A stretch of DNA of 32,548 nucleotides from a virus, in the IMG/VR virus record IMGVR_UViG_3300046471_000232, positions 1-32,548 of that record; one strand, 5' to 3'. The notes under the pieces were generated by a model, which worked only from the letters and a program-made list of their open reading frames with translations, did not search any database and had not been told where the DNA came from. Positions within the stretch are counted from its first letter, which is position 1. Every line of letters begins with the position of its first letter. Of the stretch, positions 6,344-14,119 are shown piece after piece. A program made the translations under genes and the position numbers.

Positions 6344-9300
6344 AATACGTATATTCGAGCCAGTCTTTGAGTTTTCCACTCTGTTGGACTGGAGCTGCTG
6401 AGCGCTCACGCCACCGAGAGAATAGATCTTGAAGTACGATTCTCATTTTAAAATTATCTTTGAATGAATTTGAAACTTCACCTATGAATGACATTTTTTG
6501 TAGTGTGTCAATCGTAGTGGCCGAAAATAAGACATATAATCCAGCTACTAGTCCTTCATTATTACCTTGGTTTAATAATGACACAAACAATTTATCAAGC
6601 TCGGCTTCAAAGAAGTAACTTACTGCCTCGGTTTTAGATGGAATATTCTGCCCCATAAAAATACTCAATGCTGATATTCTTATTGTAGGTTTCTCATAAA
6701 TGTCCCTTGCAATTTTCAAAAGGATATCATTACTTAATCCGTATTTTTCTATTTCCGTTTCAGTATAATGTACTCTCCTAGCATTTAATGAGTGGAAATT
6801 ATTGTTGTTATATAAAGTGTGTGATGAAGTAAGTACATGGGATAGCGGGATTAAAAACTCAATTTCATTAATTAGGTCAATTTTGAAAGCTTTTAGTTCT
6901 CTTGAGACAAATCTTGAGTGAATATAATCAGTGCGGATGTTTTCAAGAAATGACTTTCTAAGCTTTGATTCTTTATCAGGATGGTTCTCGAATAGTTCAC
7001 CCCACAAAGCTATATAATTTGAACTTACTTTTGGATCTGCTAAAAGGATCTCAATTATGGTTTCCTGTATCACTTTTTCATCTTTTTGAAGAGAATGGAA
7101 TTTGTTGTTTAAAGAACTCCCCCAAACATGTAAAGCCATTAATGGAAAGTGAGAACATAGTTTTTCCCATTCTTTGATATTGTATTTTTTTTCATTAAAC
7201 ATTGCCATGCTTATAGGAGATGATATTTTACAATTTTTAACCTTCTCTTTATTCATGAGGTTTTTTAAATCATCTCCATTAAAATCACTAAGTGTTAGAA
7301 TATGCTCCTTTATATTGCTTGATTCAAAGTTTATAGGAATAAGAGATGTAATTATAGTTGGTATTCCATCTGAATTATAATCTGCCACAACAAATAGATT
7401 TAAAAATTCTTTATAAGAGCCAATGTCTTTCTTGTTGGAAAATATAATAATGAGTTTCATTAACTCTAATAAAATTGAATTTTTATCTCCAGTAAACTCT
7501 ATATCTGTAAAGCTTTGTGGTTGAGTACCAGTCACCCAAGAGTGAGTATTAGAAATTATTTGCAGAATTCCATAACTGTCGGCCTTGTTTCTTTCGCTTT
7601 CATCTACTTTAAAGTCTTTTCTTTCTTCTTTAAAAATTTCAATAAGAAATTTAATGTTTGTAGCTTTAAACTCTTCACTTTCGGCACAGGTATTGAATTT
7701 TGTAAAGAAAATTTTAAATATTTTCATGCAGGAATTTAAGATTGTTATTTTTTTTGTGGTATCAAAAAGTACAATGTTAATTAATTCCTTCATGAACCAG
7801 TTGCTAGGTTGTAGTATAGTCTGAGTGTTGTTATACATATCAAAATTGGCTGACATGTCTATTATTGCATTCAGATAATAATCTGGAGAATCGATAATTT
7901 TATTTTTAACAGAAGAAAATCTTTCATGTTCTTCGGTGAGCATAATGGTTAATAGATATCCGCTTGATATATTTTCGCTGTAATCCAGCTCAAATAAATT
8001 ATCAATCATGTTATTAATTAGCCAGGCTCTAGATTGTTCTTGGTGAATAGAGTTAATTCTAGAGTACATTTCATAATCAACGACACCCCACAAAGGTTGA
8101 ATCACTTTTGAGAACTGATGTCTTATCCGTTTATCTTGCTCCAACACACCTTCAATTAGAAGTCGTAAAGCGGCAAGAGCACCTGTTGCTAAACGTTTTT
8201 TATACCCTCTGATCTTGAAATCATCAATATGATCGTCAGTCTTTGCTAATATATCTATAGCTAAGGCAAGTTCTGCTAGTCTAGTATCATTAGATAATGC
8301 GCTTAGGGCAAAGTGCACGACTTCCCGCCAATGTGAATCAGAGCAAATTAATTCTAGGCGCTCACGTAGTTCGTTAGATGCTACAGAATTATAAATAAAC
8401 TCAGCAGCAAAGAATTCTTGTAATTGTCGGATATCAAAACGAACTGTATTACTACTTTCTGGTGTGTTTACGAATACTAATCTTTCAGTTGTAGCCTCCA
8501 TCAAACTGTTTACAATTTCTGCAACGTTTCCATCTTGGAGCATTTCTGTAGTTTGCTCGGCAAGTTTCCTAAACTCAACTTTATCTAATGTAGCTTCTGC
8601 CCCATTACTATTTTCGGCTTTTGCATGAAGTGCTATGCCTAAACGATCGTGTATTGACTTAAGAAGAACATCATTTTCTTGTAAAATTTTTGATATTTTT
8701 TTATCTAAGAAATCTTTTAGACTTTCCCTTTTTTTCATTACTTTATAAAAATTACTGAAAAGCTCCCATCTTCTTTCTGGAGGCCTTCCACCATCACGCA
8801 CAACCACCGCCATAATATGTGATTGCAATGGTGTGGTCATAAGTTCTTTTACTTGGGGTGACTTCATGGCTGATTTTAAAATTTCAATAGATCGTAATCC
8901 CTCATCTTCCGCTCGGTTGTATTTTACAACTGAAGAAGCACACGACAGAGCAATTTCAGGTGGTAATGGTTCAAGCCCTACAACAGCAGATTCTAAATTT
9001 TCAAATTGACCTGAATATCCTTGTGGGCGAGTAGTGCAAAGAATAAGAACATCAGCATCAATCATTGGGCAAAGTTCATTACTAAATGTTATTATTTCAT
9101 TTGCAATTGCATCTTTAAGATCATTAGGTACCTCATCTAATCCATCAAAATTAACGAACCAAGAAAAATTTGCAAGTGCATCACAGAATTTTTCAACCGA
9201 AACATTTATTCCTGTTTTATTAAAAATTTTATTGCATATATATGTTTGAATGCTTTTTGAACCATTGCTGCTATTATACCAGTTAGCATAATCTTTCAAC

Positions 9301-10319
9301 TCGACAAAAACTGGAACTCGAGGGTTTTTCGGCCAGTATCCTGATTTAGAAGCATATTGTTGCAGCTCTTTAGCCGTTTCTATAATTGCAGGGAGAGCAT
9401 TAGGTCCATTTTCAGATAAAATAAATGCCGCTCTTTGTATTTGCGTAAAATACTGACCAGCAGTTGATTTACCTTGACCGGGTCCACCTTTTAGTAAAAT
9501 AACCCTTGCCCTGCAAGGATCTCTTGACCATGCCTTCCATCCGTCACCAAACTCTGACCAAGCTGAAGCTTTCTGGACATTACACGATGTAGAAACTAAT
9601 GATTTCATGATGAAGTCATTTTCTTCATTGTAAATATTCTTAATAGGGAGGTCTTCAAACAGTTCATAAATTTTCGGTCTTTGATCACTACCCGAACCAG
9701 CTTGTTCTAATTTAGTGTATATAAGTTCTGAGAATTGATTGACAATGAGATGGTCAATTATGTTTTTAGTTTTTTGATCTTGCCTTGTTAACTCATCATA
9801 CAATTTCGAAATTATATGCCCGGGAGTAATAAAATGACCATAATATCTACTGGCACTTTCATTGTGAGCAAGGTAATCGAGTATTTTTTTACCACCCCAT
9901 ATGTCTACTTTGACATGACCACCAAATTCATCATGCACTAATTTTTTTATTCTATCATACGAGCCTTTTGTCCCGGTGGCTGTAGGTTCAACATTCGTCG
10001 CTATAATCCAGTTATCGGGACGGGTGCGTGATCCTTTCTGAAATTCAGCGATTTCATTTTTTACTTGGCTGATGAGCCATGGTTGAGGCCTATTTGATAA
10101 TCCAGATTTTAAAAATTTTGACTGGATGTACCATGTGCCCTCCCATTGTTCAGCAGGAGTTGGATACGGTGCTTTACCAATAAGATAACCGTCCCGACCC
10201 GCATCAGGGCCTGCAGCAAATCCAGTAACACCGTTACCTAAGACCTTCAGAGCTAAAAAATTAACTAAGTGTTCAAAAGTATGTGAATCAAGTTGATTCA
10301 AGTCATATGGTGTAGGCAT
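6342..10319 (-). CDS. PD-(D/E)XK-like nuclease-NACHT NTPase, Avs-like candidate
   Basis: Large STAND-type ATPase, 1325 aa, probably an intracellular phage sensor that triggers its own N-terminal nuclease. Domains: residues 1-160, a restriction-endonuclease fold suggested by FAAGPDAGRDGYLIG (D39, D43) and WYIQSKF (Q66-x-K68), the Mrr-like acid...Q-x-K pattern; 273-436, NACHT ATPase with Walker A GGPGQGKST (K284), Walker B FVNFDGLDEVP (D392, D395, E396) and sensor TTRPQGY (R431); about 520-675, winged-helix and helical arm with the hallmark RFDIRQLQEFFAAEF (627-641) and HWREVVHFALSAL; 680-1325, helix-rich sensor region without a motif I recognise. The start at 10319 follows AAGGA by 6 bases; an upstream in-frame start would add 32 poor residues. 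The gene is far more AT-rich than the backbone and occupies the P2 tin/old slot, a known hotspot for defence genes. Kinship with Avs or other bacterial NACHT proteins is inferred from architecture. Confidence 0.9.
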   Translation of the reverse strand: MPTPYDLNQLDSHTFEHLVNFLALKVLGNGVTGFAAGPDAGRDGYLIGKAPYPTPAEQWEGTWYIQSKFLKSGLSNRPQPWLISQVKNEIAEFQKGSRTRPDNWIIATNVEPTATGTKGSYDRIKKLVHDEFGGHVKVDIWGGKKILDYLAHNESASRYYGHFITPGHIISKLYDELTRQDQKTKNIIDHLIVNQFSELIYTKLEQAGSGSDQRPKIYELFEDLPIKNIYNEENDFIMKSLVSTSCNVQKASAWSEFGDGWKAWSRDPCRARVILLKGGPGQGKSTAGQYFTQIQRAAFILSENGPNALPAIIETAKELQQYASKSGYWPKNPRVPVFVELKDYANWYNSSNGSKSIQTYICNKIFNKTGINVSVEKFCDALANFSWFVNFDGLDEVPNDLKDAIANEIITFSNELCPMIDADVLILCTTRPQGYSGQFENLESAVVGLEPLPPEIALSCASSVVKYNRAEDEGLRSIEILKSAMKSPQVKELMTTPLQSHIMAVVVRDGGRPPERRWELFSNFYKVMKKRESLKDFLDKKISKILQENDVLLKSIHDRLGIALHAKAENSNGAEATLDKVEFRKLAEQTTEMLQDGNVAEIVNSLMEATTERLVFVNTPESSNTVRFDIRQLQEFFAAEFIYNSVASNELRERLELICSDSHWREVVHFALSALSNDTRLAELALAIDILAKTDDHIDDFKIRGYKKRLATGALAALRLLIEGVLEQDKRIRHQFSKVIQPLWGVVDYEMYSRINSIHQEQSRAWLINNMIDNLFELDYSENISSGYLLTIMLTEEHERFSSVKNKIIDSPDYYLNAIIDMSANFDMYNNTQTILQPSNWFMKELINIVLFDTTKKITILNSCMKIFKIFFTKFNTCAESEEFKATNIKFLIEIFKEERKDFKVDESERNKADSYGILQIISNTHSWVTGTQPQSFTDIEFTGDKNSILLELMKLIIIFSNKKDIGSYKEFLNLFVVADYNSDGIPTIITSLIPINFESSNIKEHILTLSDFNGDDLKNLMNKEKVKNCKISSPISMAMFNEKKYNIKEWEKLCSHFPLMALHVWGSSLNNKFHSLQKDEKVIQETIIEILLADPKVSSNYIALWGELFENHPDKESKLRKSFLENIRTDYIHSRFVSRELKAFKIDLINEIEFLIPLSHVLTSSHTLYNNNNFHSLNARRVHYTETEIEKYGLSNDILLKIARDIYEKPTIRISALSIFMGQNIPSKTEAVSYFFEAELDKLFVSLLNQGNNEGLVAGLYVLFSATTIDTLQKMSFIGEVSNSFKDNFKMRIVLQDLFSRWRERSAAPVQQSGKLKDWLEYTY

Positions 10320-10446
10320 AAATTTCCTTATAAAATTATTAGCGATAAAAGTATCTTCATTGCTGATCGTGTGGAATGAAGGTTTGTTACTCAATGAATA
10401 TGACGTTCCCAACACCGATTTAGTGTTTACTAGTAAAAGAGATAGT

Positions 10447-10469
10447 TTAAAACAGTCGATTTGTTTTAA
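10447..10469. promoter_or_regulatory. Perfect dyad upstream of the NACHT gene
   Basis: TTAAAACA-gtcgatt-TGTTTTAA: two 8-base arms with a 7-base spacer, about 130 bases before the chosen start codon. Its shape and place suit a repressor site controlling this gene. No regulator gene lies beside it, and no strong -35/-10 pair could be picked, so this is a candidate only. Confidence 0.35.
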
Positions 10470-10640
10470 CGCTAATAAATTAAAATATCTACTAATTTAG
10501 AAAGGTTGTTAGAAAAATTCACATCTAGGTTGCATCAAATTGCATTTGATTTTTATAGAGGAATTTATACATTAACACCAGTATTATAAAGACTCGTGCT
10601 CGGAATGCGCTTGCATTACAAACGACAAGCAAAGCGAGCA

Positions 10641-10659
10641 GGCGTGGCGGGGATAGCAT
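10641..10659 (+). other. cos: cos, cohesive-end site of the P2/186 type
   Basis: GGCGTGGCGGGGATAGCAT matches the 19-base cohesive end I recall for phage 186 (GGCGTGGCGGGGAAAGCAT) at 18 of 19 positions and resembles that of P2. Terminase (P and M products) cuts here in staggered fashion. Its place, between the cargo region and the portal gene Q, is that of P2 cos. The flanking GCGAGCAGGCG and GCGCGCAAACC are probably part of the recognition region. Confidence 0.88.
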
Positions 10660-10752
10660 TGCGCGCAAACCATGATTATTTATGTTTTTACAGCATGGCT
10701 AGAAGGAGTGGGTCGTGTTGATGAGTAGTAGCTGGCACTGGTTGCATGAGCA

Positions 10753-10778
10753 ATAAAAAAGGCCGTATAAACGGCCTT
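10753..10778 (-). terminator. Minus-strand terminator after the 56-aa gene
   Basis: On the minus strand AAGGCCGT-ttat-ACGGCCTT is followed by more T (TTTTATTG), a strong intrinsic terminator just 6 bases past the stop of the small gene. It prevents leftward late transcription from entering cos and the NACHT region. Confidence 0.88.
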
Positions 10779-10783
10779 AAGCA

Positions 10784-10954
10784 TTAGGCGTACTGGGTGA
10801 GTTTCCAAGTAACGGACTTTCCACTATATGGTGGGAAGCGATTACCTTTCGCGATTGGTGCAGTTGTTGTTGGTGTTCCTACAACAGCCCATACGCCACT
10901 TTCTGGGCATGATTCCCCAGTTTTACCGGTTGTTCCAAGAGGTGCTTTTGCCAT
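10784..10954 (-). CDS. 56-aa conserved-looking small protein between cos and Q
   Basis: Read directly on the minus strand: MAKAPLGTTGKTGESCPESG, then VWAVVGTPTTTAPIAKGNRF and PPYSGKSVTWKLTQYA. GGAG lies 7 bases before the ATG. The pattern GExCPxSGxWxxxGxPxTTxPIxxGxxFPP resembles short YjzC-like proteins that begin with a Gly/Cys turn and end in a W-K-L strand; function unknown. It has one cysteine and no membrane segment, and is probably a tiny beta-rich fold. It has its own candidate promoter (11095-11123), a structured leader and a terminator, the usual build of a phage moron expressed in the lysogen. It could also be read through from Q late in infection. Confidence 0.75.
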   Translation of the reverse strand: MAKAPLGTTGKTGESCPESGVWAVVGTPTTTAPIAKGNRFPPYSGKSVTWKLTQYA

Positions 10955-10972
10955 CACTTTTCTCCAGAAAGT

Positions 10973-10993
10973 AAGGCTGAAGAGTTCAGCCTT
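10973..10993. repeat. Hairpin in the leader of the 56-aa gene
   Basis: AAGGCTGAA-gag-TTCAGCCTT is a perfect 9-bp stem ending 19 bases before the start codon and just ahead of its ribosome site. There is no T tract on the minus strand, so it more likely stabilises the leader or affects translation than ends transcription. Confidence 0.55.
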
Positions 10994-11047
10994 AACAATC
11001 CGATGATGAACTTTTGAACAAGGATCTAAAGACTAAAATTTCAATTT

Positions 11048-11067
11048 TTCATGATATTAATCATGAA
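11048..11067. repeat. AT-rich palindrome upstream of the 56-aa gene
   Basis: TTCATGAT-atta-ATCATGAA, perfect 8-base arms, lies within the presumed transcribed leader of the small gene. It could be a protein-binding site or RNA hairpin. Confidence 0.45.
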
Positions 11068-11094
11068 TTTTCCTCGAAAATACCTTGCAATATA

Positions 11095-11123
11095 TTTATA
11101 CGAGAAACTTACATTGGAAGTAA
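11095..11123 (-). promoter_or_regulatory. Candidate promoter of the 56-aa gene
   Basis: On the minus strand TTACTT (11118-11123), a 17-base spacer, then TATAAA (11095-11100), in an AT-rich stretch between Q and the small gene. This is a reasonable sigma-70 promoter and would give a leader of about 130 bases. Confidence 0.5.
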
Positions 11124-11167
11124 TAATTGTATCCAGAGGTATTAATATAACTGCTTGATAAGCTTAT

Positions 11168-12181
11168 CTATAATTCATAATCAGTAAACCTGACCACCTC
11201 TTTTCCTACCCACTCGTTTAACTCCTTCATGCGCTCCTGCAAAGGAACCAACTCATTACGTACAAATACCTTTGCCGCCTTCTCAACATCACCAAACCCG
11301 CCGGTGTTGTTCGGGATAATGCCCATCATCTGCGGTGGCACCCGGTGCGCGCTGAGCAGGTCGTCGCGCGTCGCGTTTTTGATGTTAAAGAAATCATCCT
11401 TGGTCGCCACTTCGCTGAGGGGAATGATTTTGATCGCATCCGATTTTCCGCCGGGTGCGTGGTAGAAAATATTTTTAAAATTACCCGAACCCTTAGATTT
11501 CGTCATCATGTCGCGCAGTGCTGTCACGTCCTGCGAGTTTTGCGCCGGATCTGTTACATACATGACATAGCCCGCGTGTGCGCCGTTGAGAAAATATTTC
11601 CGACGGTACAGCGTCGCTGACTCATTGAGCCATGCGCTATTTAATGCGCTGAGGTATTCCGGCAGGCCGTACAGTTCCTGATTAATGTCCGGCTCTTGCA
11701 AATGAAATACGCTCCCCTGACCAAAGGTGTGAGGGGCTATGTAATTCTCCACGAACCAGTAAACATCTTCCTCTACGCCACGGCGCGTGTACTTGGCCGG
11801 TGATGCCTCCAGTTTGAGAAGCTGGCCGGTCACGCTCAGGCGTTTTTCGATGAACGCATTACCAAAAACAATGTAGTCCAGCGCGTAGCGGCTGAACTGC
11901 TGCTGAGAGAGTAATGGGTGAGGGATGAACGTACTCGCCAGAATATTACGCTTAACGTACATCGGCGAACTGTGGTGAACGGCGGCGCGGAAGCTTTTAG
12001 CCAACCCCGAGAAAGTGACCGGCGGTTCGTACCATTTCCCGTTGCTGAGGCATTCCAGATAATTAAGAATATCCCGGCGATCCATCACCGTGGCCGGTTC
12101 ATCAAAACGAAAAATCTCGCTTTTTTGGGTGTCGGATTGGGGCGTCAGTTTTTTATTGATGCGGTGTTTTTTACGGGTCAT
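11168..12181 (-). CDS. Q: Portal protein gpQ
   Basis: Forms the dodecameric portal at the capsid vertex through which DNA is packaged and to which the tail joins. 337 aa against about 344 in P2. It starts MTRKKHRINKK and holds family segments such as SRYALDYIVFGNAFIEK, HLQEPDINQELYGLPEYLSA (about 160-180) and LLSAHRVPPQMMGIIPNNTG (about 275-295). It lies on the minus strand behind P and is transcribed leftward with it, as in P2. Related portals are the target of Avs4-type sensors, of interest given the NACHT gene close by. Confidence 0.96.
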   Translation of the reverse strand: MTRKKHRINKKLTPQSDTQKSEIFRFDEPATVMDRRDILNYLECLSNGKWYEPPVTFSGLAKSFRAAVHHSSPMYVKRNILASTFIPHPLLSQQQFSRYALDYIVFGNAFIEKRLSVTGQLLKLEASPAKYTRRGVEEDVYWFVENYIAPHTFGQGSVFHLQEPDINQELYGLPEYLSALNSAWLNESATLYRRKYFLNGAHAGYVMYVTDPAQNSQDVTALRDMMTKSKGSGNFKNIFYHAPGGKSDAIKIIPLSEVATKDDFFNIKNATRDDLLSAHRVPPQMMGIIPNNTGGFGDVEKAAKVFVRNELVPLQERMKELNEWVGKEVVRFTDYEL

Positions 12182-12182
12182 A

Positions 12183-13955
12183 TCAGAACATCACCAAGGT
12201 AGATTTTATTTGTTTGCCGGAGGCGGCGGTCAGCGGCTCGTTAATCAAAACGTGCATCGTTGCCCATGCGACGTCGGCGTGGCTGGCTTCTTCACTGCGG
12301 CTCGCGCGGTAGGTGGATTTTGCCCCGCTGGCCGTCATGGTTTTCTGAATGGCCATGAATGACGCCGTGATATCCGTGTGGCCAGCGTCGTATTGCAGAC
12401 AGCCTCGATGGATGGTGTTTTTCGCTTTCAGCACCATTTCCGTTTTCACTTCCGGCGTGTATTTGATTTCACGCGCCGCCGGGTAAAACTGCCTGACGAG
12501 CTGATAAACGCCCTGACCCACGGTGGTGGCATCGATACCGATGTATTCAACGTTATATTTTTCTGTCAGTGCCTCGATGGCTTTGGCCTGCGCATCAAAA
12601 TCCATACCCTGCCACTGGTGACGTTCCAGAATGCGGAAAATGCCGCCCGGCTGTGCAGGCGGAGCAATGACCACACACCCGGCACTGTCACCTCCATTAG
12701 CTTCCGACGGGTCGTAACCAATCCACACCGGATTGTCATCGAACGGGTGAAAGACGTAGGGATTAAAGTCCGGCCACTCTTCGAGACTGTCCACCATGCA
12801 GCCCTGCAACTCCTCAAACGGGAATACCGACGATTTATCATCGACAAATTCACACATCAGCAGGTTCTGATATTCGGACGGGCTGTATTCGAGCGAAAGC
12901 TGGTTGATGTCGAACAGGTCGCAGCCCCCGGACAGCGCATCTTCCACGGTGACAATCTGCCGCCACTGGCCGTCGGCACATTCCACCCCGGCGGCTAAAT
13001 GGCTGTGGCTGAGGTCGAGCTGAATACGCTGGTCTTTGTGCCGACGCCCTTTATTAAATAACTCCCCAGACCAGAACGGATAAGCGCTGTGGGCAAGGCT
13101 CGACGGCGTGGAGAAATAGGTGGTACGCCATTTTTTATGCAGTGACATCCCGGAGGCCACTTTGCGCAGCTCCTGAAATTTCGGGATCCAGAAATATTCA
13201 TCCAGATAAAGATTGCCGGTGTAGCTCTGCGCTGTGCGGATATTTGTTCCGAGAAAGAACAGGCGCGCCCCGTTTGAAAGCTGCATCGGGTCGCCTTTGA
13301 GATCTACGTCAACCTGACGGGCAAAGTCGATGATGTAATTTTTAAAGACATGCGCTTGTGATTTACTGGCCGAGATAAATATCTGATTACGTCCGGTGGT
13401 CAGCGCATCAAGTAGTGCCTCGCGGGCAAAAAAGAAGGTCGCGCCAATCTGGCGAGATTTGAGAATATTGCGGATGCGGTGCTGTAAACCCGCCTGATGC
13501 CAGCCGCGCTGATACTCAAACGCCTCATCGAGAAAAATGTCACTGAGTTTGGCGATAGCGTCATCCGTGAAAACGTTTTTCTCCGCCTTTTTTCGCTCCC
13601 CTTTGTTGCGGTTCGCCACGTTCGGATTTAAATCAGCTTCGCTGCCGGTGGACATGTAGCGGTTAACCCTTGCGAGGCGCTCAATCTGTCGGCCCAGTAG
13701 GTCGATTTCTTTAAAATCCTGCCCCTCTTTTTTTGTTTTCATTACCAACTGACTCAGCCGCGCCTCAATGCTGTTTTCAATACGGGAAATTGGCGCGATG
13801 TCATCCCATTTCTCTCGTTGTTTCCAGCTTTGCACCGTCGGTTTTTTCAAGTTCAGCATTTCCGCAATTTGGGTCACGGAAAAACCCTGCCAGTAGAACA
13901 GTGCCGCCTGTCTGCGAGGGTCGTTGATTATTCCAGTGTTGCTATTTTCGGTCAT
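12183..13955 (-). CDS. P: Terminase large subunit gpP
   Basis: Packaging ATPase and cos-cutting partner of gpM. 590 aa, equal to P2 gpP. An N-terminal helix-turn-helix at about 24-50 (VTQIAEMLNLKKPTVQSWKQ) reads DNA; the ATPase has the P-loop variant KSRQIGAT (166-173) and Walker B LYLDE (249-253); the RNase-H-like nuclease has acidic residues in WIGYDPSEANGGD, YIGIDATTVGQG and ASHADVAWA. The start at 13955 follows CGGAG by 7 bases; an in-frame start 30 bases upstream has no ribosome site. It is transcribed leftward, back-to-back with O. Confidence 0.97.
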   Translation of the reverse strand: MTENSNTGIINDPRRQAALFYWQGFSVTQIAEMLNLKKPTVQSWKQREKWDDIAPISRIENSIEARLSQLVMKTKKEGQDFKEIDLLGRQIERLARVNRYMSTGSEADLNPNVANRNKGERKKAEKNVFTDDAIAKLSDIFLDEAFEYQRGWHQAGLQHRIRNILKSRQIGATFFFAREALLDALTTGRNQIFISASKSQAHVFKNYIIDFARQVDVDLKGDPMQLSNGARLFFLGTNIRTAQSYTGNLYLDEYFWIPKFQELRKVASGMSLHKKWRTTYFSTPSSLAHSAYPFWSGELFNKGRRHKDQRIQLDLSHSHLAAGVECADGQWRQIVTVEDALSGGCDLFDINQLSLEYSPSEYQNLLMCEFVDDKSSVFPFEELQGCMVDSLEEWPDFNPYVFHPFDDNPVWIGYDPSEANGGDSAGCVVIAPPAQPGGIFRILERHQWQGMDFDAQAKAIEALTEKYNVEYIGIDATTVGQGVYQLVRQFYPAAREIKYTPEVKTEMVLKAKNTIHRGCLQYDAGHTDITASFMAIQKTMTASGAKSTYRASRSEEASHADVAWATMHVLINEPLTAASGKQIKSTLVMF

Positions 13956-13965
13956 GTCATCGCTC

Positions 13966-14060
13966 CGTTGTATCAATGACTGCAACGCTACGCATCGGGC
14001 TACAACCCCGCATTAACCCCCTGTTGTGTAATGGATCGTCAGACGGCCACCGCTGGCCGT
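13966..14060. promoter_or_regulatory. Divergent late promoter region between P and O
   Basis: CGTTG-N12-CAACG at 13966-13987 is a dyad of the general kind bound by the late activator Ogr. TGTAAT at 14027-14032 is a good -10 for rightward transcription of O, which would put the dyad centre about 60 bases before the RNA start, near the usual P2 late-activator position (about -55). A leader hairpin ACGGCCA-ccgc-TGGCCGT follows at 14043-14060. The matching leftward promoter for P and Q could not be resolved. Confidence 0.5.
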
Positions 14061-14119
14061 GCGGGCGTCAGGTCGGGAAACTAGCCCCGAACCTAACTCC
14101 CACTCAGGACATCTGAACA

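Larger units (their letters stand above)
10320..10783. other. Non-coding region between the NACHT gene and the 56-aa gene
   Basis: This 464-base stretch has no convincing gene. It holds the probable promoter area of the NACHT gene with a perfect dyad (10447-10469), a short hairpin ATCAAAT-tgc-ATTTGAT at 10534-10550 followed by T on the plus strand, the cos site (10641-10659) and a minus-strand terminator (10753-10778). Composition changes from AT-rich cargo to GC-richer phage backbone near 10600. Confidence 0.7.

Noticed and set aside
10320-10415. N-terminal extension of the NACHT protein by 32 residues
   Set aside because: The added residues look unstructured and have no ribosome site, while the ATG at 10319 has AAGGA 6 bases upstream and starts a typical nuclease-domain N-terminus.
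12378-12998. Plus-strand 206-aa reading frame inside P
   Set aside because: Antisense to the well-conserved terminase gene; long only because of GC-rich codon structure.
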